A stretch of 64,000 nt of DNA from the NCBI GenBank assembly GCA_022605955.1, contig JAKCOZ010000311.1:62001-126000 (forward strand), in the 5' to 3' direction. The stretch's first letter is position 1. Each line of letters begins with the position of its first letter. The DNA comes from Rallus limicola. Taxonomy: Eukaryota > Chordata > Aves > Gruiformes > Rallidae. A program made the translations under genes and the position numbers. Of this stretch, positions 14,845 through 38,400 are shown one piece after another. The notes below the pieces were generated by a model that saw nothing but the letters and a program-made list of their open reading frames with translations, did not search any database and was not told the DNA's origin.

Positions 14845-14968
14845 CACCAGAATCGACCCCAAAGCCGTGAACTGTAGCCAGACCCAGCTCCCCCTGCCCC
14901 CACTTAGATTTCAAGGGTACCTGATGAAGCACAATCCCTGTCCCAGGGCAGGAATTATTCCTGAGAAC

Positions 14969-14974
14969 AATAAA
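14969..14974 (+). terminator. MVB12A polyadenylation signal
   Basis: AATAAA lies 125 bp beyond the MVB12A stop. The ATP13A1 stop codon on the other strand is only 400 bp away, so the two 3'UTRs are close and may overlap. No clear minus-strand AATAAA was found between 14975 and 15373. Confidence 0.8.
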
Positions 14975-15373
14975 GCTCGTTTCTCTCCTCCCCCACCCAA
15001 AATCTCTCCGTTACCGGGTCTGAACTATCAGAGCTGCAGCATCACCATGGTCGCTCGTTCTCACTCCCGCACTCGGGGCTCCTGGGGCATCACACAACAT
15101 GACAAAGAAGGTCCAGAGGTGTTTCAAAATGCACCGGTTCTGCCTTTAGTTACCAAATTCTGCAAAGGTTCCTCACGCCGGCAGCGCGGGTACAAAAGGC
15201 CGGGCGGGCGCTGGGTCAGCCGGGCACCTTCAGAAGTCTGGGTGGCAGGGCTGGTCTCGGGCGATGCAGAGGGAAGCTCCCCCCAGGCTCCAAGTTCTCC
15301 TCAGGATTCAGGGTGATTCTCAGCCCTGGGTGCGCTGCCCCGCGGCCGGGGGGCGAGGGTTGGGCGAGCCGGG

Positions 15374-28067
<12,694 letters not shown>

Positions 28068-28229
28068 CTTCCTGGGGACCGCAGCCACCCGCTTCCGCTT
28101 CCGGTGGGGACGAGCGGCGCACGCGCAGTGCTCCATTTGAGCCCACGCGCCTCGGCCATTGCGCATGCCCCGGGCTTGAGGCGGCTGGAGGCCGCGCATG
28201 CGCGCGGGGAGGAACGAAGCGGCGGCGGG
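28068..28229. promoter_or_regulatory. Bidirectional ATP13A1/CHCHD5 promoter
   Basis: Only 162 bp separate the two divergent start codons. The gap is CpG-rich and TATA-less. It carries NRF1-type sites GCGCACGCGC (28117-28126), a half-match GCGCATGCCC (28161-28170) and a perfect GCGCATGCGC (28194-28203), plus ETS-type CTTCCGCTTCCGG (about 28092-28104). A YY1-type CCGCCATCTT overlaps the ATP13A1 start codon (28061-28070). NRF1, ETS and YY1 commonly mark shared housekeeping and mitochondrial promoters. Confidence 0.7.
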
Positions 28230-28812
28230 ATGTGAGTAGAGGGCGGCGGGGAACCGGGCCGGGCCGGGCGTCCCCGGGCCCCTCCCCGAACACCGCGCTG
28301 TTTCCCCGCAGGCAGGCGGCCCTGGAGATCACGGCGCGCTACTGCCGGAACGAAATGGAGCAGTACGGGCGGTGCGTGGCGGCCAGCCCGGCCTCCTGGC
28401 AGCAGGACTGTCACCGGCTGCGCCTCAGCATGTCCCGCTGCGCCGCGGCACAGTGAGTGCGGAGGGGGCCGGGCCGGGCCAGGGGCCGGTCAGGGTTAAT
28501 CAGGGCCTGGTCTGGTCAGGGGCCGTCAGGGCCGGTCCGAGCCAGGGTTAGGCAGGGCCGGGGTCGAGTCAGGGTCAGGGGCCGGTCAGGGGTCGGGCCC
28601 GGCAGGGCCTGGGTCGGGCCCCGCGGCTCCCGGCAGCTGGGGGCCTGGTGTGATTTCACAGCCCGATCGTGCAGCAGATCCGCCAGGACTGCGCCGAGCC
28701 GTTCGCCGCCTTCGAGCAGTGCCTGAAGGAGAACCAGGCCTCCGTGGTGAACTGCAGCCAGCAGGTCAGCGCCTTCCTGCTCTGCGCCGAGCAGGTGAAG
28801 CTCTCCACGTGA
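28230..28812 (+). CDS. CHCHD5: CHCHD5, twin CX9C mitochondrial intermembrane protein
   Basis: Three coding exons: 28230-28231, 28312-28452 and 28662-28812 (TGA), giving 97 residues (human about 110). The ATG is split by the first intron, AT before GTGAGT and G after the acceptor, yielding MQAALEITARYC as in human. Four CX9C motifs form two CHCH domains: YC..GRC, DC..SRC, DC..EQC and NC..LLC, each with exactly nine residues between cysteines. Such proteins are imported and oxidised by CHCHD4/MIA40 into the intermembrane space. The C-terminus stops after VKLST, shorter than human. A GTGAGT right after the stop codon and an acceptor TTTTTTCATAG at about 29456 suggest a spliced 3'UTR exon, about 29457-29760. 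Confidence 0.95.
28460..28610. repeat. Degenerate GGTCAGGGGCC repeat in CHCHD5 intron 2
   Basis: Words such as GGGGCCGGTCAGGG and GGTCAGGGCC recur about eight times between the last two coding exons. It is a diverged GC-rich minisatellite. Confidence 0.6.
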
Positions 28813-29456
28813 GGTGAGTGCAGGATGTGGAGGGCAGACAGACACTTTCCCCCCAGACCTCTGCAGCCCTCCAGCTGGTAGCCCCTCTCCTGCTTTCGTG
28901 CTGCTCTTCAGACAGCCGGGGTGGGATAGCACCCCCCAGAACAGACACAGACCCGCTTTTCTCCCCTCCCACCTTCCCTTCCTGCCCCAGAAAACCCCTG
29001 AAAGCGCAGCCAGGAAGTTTATTTAGTGTAAAAGCGTTGTCAGGGGGTTGTCAGGGGCTGGGGGTGATGTGTGTAGCTGTTACAGTGTGTTTCTCTAAGT
29101 GGGTTGGTGGCTCTTGGTGCTGGACTGAGGCGATGCCCCGTGGTGAAAAGCTCTTTGGAGAGAAGTAACCTTGCTGAAGTTGGGATTTTTCTCCTAAACC
29201 TGTGAATTGACCCGCCTGTCAGGCTTACCCAGCAGTCACCCAGAATGGTTTAGTTGGGTTAAACCAGCTCATAAACGTTTGTAGAGCGACGTGAGGCTTT
29301 GGGAAGTGTTACTGAGCACGTGGGAATCACCTGCTGTGACATACTCCTGTGACCTGCCCTGGTAATGTGCCGTGCCTCATAGCTGGACTGCTGCCTGTGC
29401 ACGGGGCCTACCTGATGCTTTTATTTGTGCTGTTTTGTTTTGTTCTTTTTTCATAG

Positions 29457-29760
29457 GGAAGCCTTGGAACTAAAATGCATCTTCAGGAGTGACTGCAAAG
29501 CCTTTGTGTGCCCTGGAGTGTCGTTGGATGCTTGGTTGGGTTGGCTTTTCCCTCTCTGAAAATTGAAGCACAGCCCTGCCCTGGGGTTTTCTGGTTCTGG
29601 TCACGCTGCACTTGGCTTCACCAGGCTGCTGGGCTCTGACTGGGATGTCAGAGGGTTCCTCATCCATTGGCATGGGTGTGCTGACGGTGCTGGGTTTCAC
29701 CTGCTGAATTGTCTCAAAAAAAAAACCTTCTAAGTAAATAAATCACAGGACTGTGTTGAA
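29457..29760 (+). other. Probable CHCHD5 3'UTR exon with polyadenylation signal
   Basis: A pyrimidine-rich acceptor (CTTTTTTCATAG) is followed by non-coding sequence ending with AATAAA at 29737-29742. It pairs with the GTGAGT donor immediately after the CHCHD5 stop. Splicing after the stop codon is inferred. Confidence 0.5.
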
Positions 29761-31179
29761 GCGAGAGCCGCCACCTCCAGACATGCTTAAAAGAAACCCA
29801 CAGGCTCACAGCAGCCCTTACCTCTTCCTGCAGGCTGTTCTTCCCCAGTTCCCTCTAAGAACTGAGCAGAATATTTTCCTTTGTCCCAATAAACACAACA
29901 AACCCAACCCACAAACGCTTCTTAAGAGCCAGAGCCAGGCCTGGCTTTTCCCACTGACAATGGAAGCTGGACCGACTCCTTTGACCCTAAATGTCCCCTC
30001 TTGATCCTGTCCTGTCCCACTCCCAGTTTCACGCTGCCTTAAGGGGTTGTAGCCCCGGGCTTTCTGGTTTAGAACAGCAGAGGGAGTCTTCCCACCGGCA
30101 AAGACTGGAGTTGGGAGTGCTGACTGCTCTGGTGACAGCGAAACAGAAACCTTCCAGTGTGGGGGTGTGGAGGAAGGGGCACCTTCTTACAGCGGGGAGC
30201 AGAGAGCCCAGCTCTGAGGAGAGGCGGTTTCTAGGCTGGAACTAGGAGAAACAAAACCAACCCCAAAATGAGGAGTGGGTTAAAGCTTGGGACTCGTGGG
30301 ATCTGTGAGGACTCCTGAGGAAGGAGAGCTTTGGGGTGCCTCCGGGTTATGTGTGTGCTGTGTGGACAGATCACTGGTGAGCGTGGTGTCTGCTCCATGA
30401 GAATCAATCCTAGCAGAAGTTTAAAATCCTTCAGGGTGCTGGAGACTGGGTATGAGGAAGGGAAATGAGCTGCTACAACCTGGTTACACCACTGCTGCTC
30501 TCTGGAGTAGGAGCTTCAGTCTCTGGAGGAGTTAGAGGGAACCAGAAACCCAGCGTTCCTGCAGCCTTTGGGGAACAGGCAGCACCCAGAAGCTGCAGCC
30601 AGCGGCTTTGCCAGGCTCTGTTTTATCTGGAAGCCAGGCTGAGGCGTGGGCTGGGAGCCTCGGCCCTGACCCGGTTCCCAGGGGTTCAAACCCTTTTCCT
30701 GGGACACATCAATCCTCCTGCCCCTTCCAGCCAGGCGCTGGTCCAAGCATTGGCCTTTGAGCCGTGGCAGCTGCCAGCCCTTGCTTGGCCTTTCCCAGTG
30801 GAGCAGAGCTTTAACTCCTCTGGGGACAGAGACACCAGGTTTGAGCCCGTCTAGTCCAGCCTCTGGCAGAGACCCAATGGCAAAGCTGCTGCTGCTGGCT
30901 GTGTCACGGGGTGGCTGAGCGATGGGACTGGCCAAAGGTGTCACTGAAGCCGTCCCTGCGCCCTCACACAGAGCTCTTGGTTTCCTTCCATCTCAGATGC
31001 TGCCCATCTGAAACCTAAAGAGCTGCTTCATCTCCCAGCAGAAGAGTTGGGAGAAGGAAAAACGGTGATGGCACCTTCGAATTTAGAGCTGGGGCCACCA
31101 GCAAAGGGGAAGGAATCTATTTTTAGCCAGTCCTTGGAGCTCTGTCCCTCCCAGGCCCCCTTGGTCAGAGCTGCGTGGT

Positions 31180-31470
31180 GTGAACAGCTTTATTAGGGGC
31201 GCCGCTCGCCGGGCCCGAAGGTGCTCTGCATGTTGTTGACATTGTATTGAAATGTCAGCCTGGCAGCAGCAAAGCCATTTCTCATTATGCTTAAGGTGCA
31301 CCGGGCCCCCTCTTAAGCCCAGTTGTGCCTCCTCCTCCTCCTCCTGGGGAGCCTGAGCCACTAGATTATTACTTGTGCTTACACATGAACCGCAGCTGCC
31401 AGGCTCTTGCTGGTATCATTGATGAGTTGAACTCTCCCAGGACTCAGCTAGCTGATTATTTGGGGAGAGG
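31180..31470. promoter_or_regulatory. Candidate conserved non-coding element 3' of the LMX1-like gene
   Basis: The sequence is of balanced composition without repeats. It holds AACAGCTTTATTAGGGGCGC, TTGTTGACATTGTATTGAAA, CATTTCTCATTATGCTTAAG and AGCTAGCTGATTATTTGG. These AT-core words inside a GC-rich intergenic region look like a developmental enhancer. Conservation is untested. Confidence 0.3.
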
Positions 31471-32874
31471 GGGAGAGGGACCTGCTGCCCCGTCTCCTTG
31501 CTGCGTGCGATGGAGGGGAGGAAGGCTTTCTGGGGCAGTGCTTGTGGGGCAGCTGTGAGCTTGGTTCTGACCAGAGAACCTACACCTTTCACTCCATGTG
31601 TAATGTAAGTGTAAAGTAACTTCCATTACAGAGAGTGAGGACACCCCCTTCCCATGGGGGGAGGTACTGGGGGGGGATGCTCACTGCCCAAAATCATTGC
31701 CTTCCTCAATTTACACCGTGGTTCAGCCCCAGCAGTGGGTGAGCACCATGCAGGACACTTGGCCAGCTCCCCTGGGAGTTCAACCACCTTGCAGGCCTGG
31801 GGAGCACGAGAAGGTGAGAAGGGAAGGGGTATACTAGCCATTCTCCTTCCTTTGTCTGAACGTGTGGGTAATGGCTGGAAGCAGCCAGGGATGTGTTCTC
31901 AGCCTCAGAGGGATCTGTAGCTCTGTGTGTTGCTGGGATCAAACCCAGTGTGGTGATTACAGCTCTTTCTGGCCTCTCAAACACTGGGGAAGGAGTCTGA
32001 CTTCTTAGAGCTGGGAATAGGATGAAGCTGTAGGTGTGGGGTGAGCAAGCGCCCCGTGGACGTGGGGGAAGGCTCTTCCTCCCAAGGCCAGCTGGTCTGG
32101 CCAGTCCTGTGGCTGGGGGTGTATTTAGCAATAAAACCTGAAAGGAGCAGGGGTCGCAGCAGTGTCTCTCCTGGGGTTTCCTCTGAAAACCTGGGAATTA
32201 CAGGAGAACTGGGAGCAGCCAGGAGGTGTTCTCTGTTTCTGGTACCACAGGGTTACGGGGCTGCCTCGTGCCTCTTGGTTTGACTGGGATGGTGAAGCTG
32301 GACTGGGGGAAGGAAGTCCTGGGGCGGTCGATCAGAGCGGTAGGTTCAGCTTCATCCCCAAAGGCTGCGCAGAGACCCAGCTAAATGAATGCCCAGTGCC
32401 TGGATCAATAAGGGAATAAGCCTGTTGTTCCCAGAGTGGGAGTCTGGGGTGGGGGGGGGGAGGATTTACAGTGGGGTTCAGCGAGGTTGGTCTCTCTGCA
32501 GGACAAACCAGACCTGAAATAAACAACAAGGCCCTGCAGCACCAGGGAAAGACCCCAGAGGAGCCAGCTCAGCGGCGGCTGGGAGCTGCTGGAGCAGTGA
32601 GGGGCTTTCAGACCTGTTGTGCTCGTTTGGGAGCTGATTAAAGGGTCCTTGGATCACATGAGGGTCTTTGTGTCGCTGTAGCACTCCCGGTTCTTGTTGC
32701 CTGGCACAGCCTTTCTCCCAGTTCCGTGTTTCCTCCACTTCCCATTGTTCTGGACCCCTGTTGTCAGCCTGACATGCCTCTCAGCCAGTACCTGGGTTTC
32801 TCTTTTTTCCCTTCAGAAAGGCCTGGCCGTGGAAGCTCGTCCTGACACGTTCCCTGTCTCTGTTTACTCATCTC

Positions 32875-32995
32875 TAAATAAATAACGACTTGGCTGGGGA
32901 GTAACAAGGGCTAAATTAATTAACACGAGGAGTTCTGAGGCCCTTAGCTAAGGGAAAGCCAAGGGTCATTAGGCTGGTTAATTCCCTGCTTTGTT
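32875..32995. promoter_or_regulatory. Candidate homeodomain-site cluster
   Basis: AAATAAATAACGACTTGG, GCTAAATTAATTAACACGAG and GGTCATTAGGCTGGTTAATT give several TAAT cores within 100 bp. The enhancer role is inferred. Confidence 0.3.
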
Positions 32996-34005
32996 TTCCC
33001 TCCCTCTCTTCCCAGGTTGGCCCTCTCACAGCGTGAAGTTGAGTGTGTCGGGGCTTTTCTCCTCCTGTTGCTGAGCTCCCGCCGATGTCACTTCTCCTTC
33101 CAAGCGGAACTCGAACCCCAGCGGGGTGAATTTACACCCCAGCACCAGGAACTAAGGAAAACATCTCTTTAATTTTTCATCCAGAAAATGCTCTCGTTTT
33201 ACACTCTGCTTCTCTTACTTAAAGGAACCATAAATCAGCGTGTTCCTTTGGTGTTTGCAAGTCACGGGGAGAGATTTAGTGCTGCTGGCAGGCCCGGCTC
33301 CGGAACGGGCAACCGCCGAGGGCAGGGCGCTGTGCAGAGCCACATTCCCTTCACACAGCCGCTTGCTTTGCTTGGCTGTCCTCCAGGTGATCGCACTGCA
33401 GAGTTCTGTGTGGTTTTTTCCCCCGGGTCCCTTGTGAGCACGAGGGAAATGGCGTGGGCAGAGGGGAGGGTTCTTCCACCTCCCGCCCGGCCTTGGCGCC
33501 TCAGGTCACTTCTAGTCACCGTTACCCTCCAGAGAGCAGCGTCAGCGGGCGCTGCAGAGAGCAGAGGGCACTCCCAGCCCCTCCTTTCTCAGGACATAAC
33601 GCCCCCACTCCTACAGCAACCGTGAGACTTTGCTCACTGATGGCTGTGGGTGCTTTGGGATGCTCATTGACCCCCTCAGGTACCAGCCACAGGCTCCGCT
33701 CCCTCCTGTGTATGTGCACCAGGCTGCTCTGGCCTCTCCCTGCCGGCGCTCCGGTCCTCGTCTCCCCGGGGGTTTTGTCACCACAAGAAGCACAGTGCCT
33801 TTGGGAGTCGATTCACCTGCCTGGGAGGTGCACCTTCCCCTTTCCTGGGAAAGGAGCTGTGGGGTGTGTGGTCCTGAGGAGCCCAGGCCAGGCTCCATGG
33901 GACTAGGGGGAACCAGCTCAGCGCCCGTGAGTGCGCTTTGCCTGCCTGCACCCAGGCCAGCTTCAGATTCCCATTTAATTTGCTCTTTTTTTCTTTTCTT
34001 TTTTT

Positions 34006-35405
34006 TTTATTTTCAAACGTACATGCAAAAAAAAAAAACCCACCCCCACCAACCCCCTAAACCAACCCCAACCCCCCAAAACACTGGCACATCACAGCAC
34101 TAGATCACGAGGAGGACAGGGCGGCGGGGGCTCAGGGGGTGAAGCTGGCTCTGGTGCTGGGGAGGAACATCGATTTGCACATAGTTCACTGTAACACCCT
34201 TTCAAATCTTCATCTAAGCCGAGACCGTCTCTAGTGCAAGAGCCTCTCTAAAGAACAGGCAGCTTTAGGAGTTCCTCTGCTTCGTTTCTGAAGGGTGGGT
34301 GACCACCCAACGTGGGTGGGAGTCACCCAGCTGCAGCAGCTTGGTCTAGAACTTGCCTGTCGGGACAAACGTACGCTGTAAGTCGCCGTTTCCAGCGAAG
34401 GCTCCCCCTTCCCTCCCAAAAAGACATTGACGAACACCCCTGGGTTGCCCTTGGAGCAGAACCCTTCTGGAGCTCAGCAGCTCAGTGTTCCAGGGTAATG
34501 CAATCCAGTTCCTTTCTCCTTGTGAGCTGGGGGATGCCTTTGGCTACCTGAGGCGGGCTGGGGAAGCCTGCCCCTCACAGACCTGTAGAGCAAGGGCTTG
34601 GGAGCAGGAGTGATTAGAGGAAAAGCATTTCATTCTGCTGGCTTGGACCAAGGGGAACTCGGTGCAGTGTCCGTACGGGGAGCAGATCGACAGGCAGACA
34701 GGCAGACATGAGGGCCATAGCTAACTCAGCTCCTCTTGGCATCCTGGAGCGTGGCAGAGGATAAGCACCATGGGGTTTGATGCGGATGCTCGAGCAGGGC
34801 TGTTTGGGTCAGGCTGTGCTGTGTGTTCCCCAAGTGCTGGGTGTTCCCAACCACCACCTGTCCTGGTCCCTCCGTGTAGGAACCCTCTGACACAGCTATG
34901 GGTTCTTAAGAGGTGTTTCAAGACCTGTGATTCCACTGCTGAAAGGTAACCTCATCCCATGAGGGTTGGGGAATGAGGCAGAGCAGCCCCATGAGCAGCT
35001 CAGCTCTATCCCAGACTTCAATAAACCGAGTTCCTGTGGGAAGGGCACCTCCCACTTCCAGGAGCAGCTCTGGAAGGCTCGGCCAGTCTTGATTCACAGG
35101 ACGTAATGCTCAAAAGCTTCAAACACTGGACAAACTGCTAAAGTTACAGCTAAACAACACCATACCATCGATCTACTCATGGCTAGGAGAGAGGAGAGGG
35201 GCGACCCTAAGTTCCTTCAGGCTGTGAGAGATCTCCATGACTTAGTGCTTCTGTGTGTGGCGGCTCTCGCTGCCTCCCCCGTGGTGCAGTGCTCAAGGAA
35301 ATGTCTCTGAAGGGCTCAGTCTTGTTCCTTCTCCCTCACCCTCACTCCAAACTTGCAGCAGCATCCAGCCGAGATACTCGTGAAGAGCCAGGAGCTCTCT
35401 GAAGG
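34006..35405 (-). other. Probable 3'UTR of the LMX1-like gene
   Basis: Downstream of the stop codon the minus strand has no coding sequence. A candidate AATAAA (34011-34006) gives a 3'UTR of about 1.4 kb. The block at about 34160-34290 is AT-balanced and could be conserved UTR. The A-rich run at 34027-34038 would read as poly(T) on this strand. The end of the transcript is uncertain. Confidence 0.4.
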
Positions 35406-38400
35406 TCAGGATGTGAAGTAGGAGCTCTGCATGGAGTAGAGTCGGTCGATGGGGTTGCCCACGCGGGCCTGGAGGAGGCTGGCCTCAGCCGTGGACAGCA
35501 GGCAGTCTCCCAGGTGGCTGATGCTGTCACTGTCCATGTCATGGAAAACGCCTTCCGAGTCTGGAAGAGGAAGGGAAGGGGAATGAGGGGGAACGTGGCG
35601 CCTGTCCTGAAACAGGGCCGGCTTTGGGCGTGACTCTGTCCTCCCTCACCCACCCGCTTCACCTTGGGTGGAAGGGAGACCCTGACCTCGCCCCCCGGCC
35701 CCTCACAGAGCTCGGCCTGAGGCTCGGCCTCACCGGACACCTGGGAGGAGCTGGGCACAGAGTCCTGCCGCTGCCCTTGTCACTGGGCACGGCAGAGCCG
35801 GCTTTCCAGGACCGGGCACTGCCAGGCGCAGCCTTCCCTGGGGAGAGGGGACAGTCCCCGCCCCGCTCTCCTACCGTAGGGGTGCAGGTGGTCTCCTGGC
35901 AGCTGGGGCGGCGTCAGCCCTTGTCTGTACAAGTCTGCGCTGTAGCCGTTCTGGTCCAAGGGCAGCAGCTGCTGCTGGGGGATCCGGGGGTAGGGAACCA
36001 TCAGCCCGTCCAGGCCGTGGACGCTGGCACCGTCTGCGAACACGACCAGCGGGACAGGGTGAAGCTGAGGGTGTGCGGCACCGTCACGGTAGCGTCAGTC
36101 ACAGTGATGCTGCAGCAGCGTCTGGTGGTCTAACTGGGACCAGCGCCATGCGGTGCTGGGCTCTGTGCTCCGAGCAGCAGGGAAACAACCCCATCTCCTT
36201 CCCCAAAACAGGAGAGAGGTGCTGCCTGGCCAGGAACTGAGCGTGTTGTAGCTACTGCAGCCTGCAGTGCACTGACGTGGGTGTTGCTAACCCCTTCCTG
36301 CTCATGTCCTGTCTCGAACACATCCGAGCCGGTCCCCTCCATCCCAGCCCGCAGCCCCCGAGCTGTCCCCATGCGTGGCAGCCCCTCACCTTCGCTGTCA
36401 TCGTTGCTCTGCCGGCTGCTGCGGCCGGTCCCTCTCCCAGTCCCTAAGCGTGGGTTGCCCAGCTGATCCTGCTCCTGCTGTTGCTGCTGCTGCTGCTGCT
36501 GCCTGCGAGCAATTTTCTTCATCTGCAAGGAAGGGGGAGAGACCCGGTTTGGGGTTCAGGCTTGAGAGAGGAAGGGGGGAACCACTGCTACCTGCGTGTG
36601 CACAGAGCCGGAGCCCTGGCTTTCCTTTGATGGAGGGAGGGAGCGTGTGCATTATCCCCCAGGCATGCAGGACCCAGCTGTGACCTGGGCACTCACCTTG
36701 GCTCTCTGGTTCTGGAACCAGACCTGCACCACCCGCACGGTCAAGCCCGTCTCGGCTGCCAGGGTCTCTCTCACCTGTCGGGAAAAGCGCAGAGAGCCGA
36801 ATCAGAGCTGGAGGCTTAGAGGGATCCCGGACCCGCCGGCTTGGCCAGCGTGTACCTTTCTGCAGGGCTTGGAGGACACCTCGAAGGAGGCCTTGAAGGC
36901 CCGGCGCTGCTGCGTGGTGAGGATGGTGCGCGGGCGCTTGGAGCGCTTGTGGTCTTTGCTCTCCTCGCCGCCTTTGCCGTGCGAGTGGCCGCCGTCCTCG
37001 TCCTCGCTTTTCACTGCAGGGCAAGAGGGGAGCGGGACAGGGACTCAGGGAAACTCGGCAGGAGTTTGGCTCCTTCCGAGTGCAGAAGGAAGCCAGCCAA
37101 GCTCCTGGGCTGAGCTCAGGGGAACGCTGTCAGTTCAGAGACGGAGCCAGTGGGCCACCCCAGCCCTTCTGGGACATCTCAGAGCAGCCCCCCCAAACCT
37201 CTCCAGACCGGCCAAGTAGATCTCAGCAGCCTGGTTCCCCCCTCAGCTGCCTGTCACCAAGGGGAAAAGACACCACAACCTCCCCGCATCCCACACGCCC
37301 TCCCTCTGAAACCTCCCCTGCTGTTAATTAGGGACCAGGAAGTACCTGCTGTCTGCAAGGCCCACCCCACCCTCAGCACCTCTCCAGCCCCAGGCCCTCA
37401 CCGGACTCAGTGGGTGCTGGGCTGATGGCGCTCAGCATCTCCTTCTCCTTCTCGTAGTCGCTGCGGCACAGCAGCTGCCCCTCCTTGAGCACAAACTCGT
37501 CTCCTCGCTGCAGGCGCCGCTCGCACTCGCAGCAGTAGAAGCAGTGGACGTGGTAGACGTTCTCCAGCACCCGCATGATGAGCTCGGAGGGGGCGATGGC
37601 CTTCAGGCAGCTGCTGCACTTGGTCTGGAACAGCCTGCAGAGAAGGGCCCTGTAGCTTACACCCTTGGCCAGGGAAGATCAGCCCGGGAAGCCAAGGGAA
37701 GAAGGGGGCGGGTGTTTGGACATCCCGATGGTGTTTTGGGGGTTTCTGACCTTCCGTGCTACCAGGAAGGGACACGGACGTGCCTGGCCCAACTGGACAG
37801 AGGTCTGTGTCCCCTCTGCCTCCCTCGGGCCGTTGAGCACCTGGCTTCACTAGGCTGCTCCTAGCGAGAGGGCGTCACGGGCCGTCCCCGGGGCCTGAGG
37901 AGCCTTACCCCAGGGAGTCCCACAGGGAAGCTGTTTGTGCCCCACACCATGTCCAGAGAGAGAAATAAACAACTGCTGAGCACCCTGCGTACAGAGCAGA
38001 TGGTTCTGATGAAGTAATTTGGGATCTAAACAAATGTGAGCGGCGGTGGCTGCCGGCTGACAGCTTCTATTTAGCCACTTGACAAGAGAAAGTAATAAAA
38101 TAGGGATTAATTAGGCTGTTGTTTAAACACACAGGATCTTCCCCACCAGCAGGGAACTCATAAACTGGGATTGAGAACAAGACTGGGTTAATCCTCCTGG
38201 CAAACTCTGTGGAGCAGGATGAAGAGGCTTACAGGGGTGGGCTCATCCCTTCCAAATACCACCATGGATTTGTGCTGTGCGGTGGCTTTCGGCTGAAGTG
38301 TCTGGGACATTCCAACTGGAATGGTGTGGGATTTCTCTCTCCTTTGTGAGTGTGTTTGCCTGCGTGTTCCTCTCCCTCTTTCTCTCCCCCTTTTCCTCTT

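Larger units (their letters stand above)
29761..33990. other. Intergenic region between CHCHD5 and the LMX1-like gene
   Basis: No exon set was recognised. Open frames here have no splice partners or known motifs. The stretch includes candidate regulatory blocks at 31180-31470 and 32875-32995 and an AT-rich block at about 33160-33250. Confidence 0.6.
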
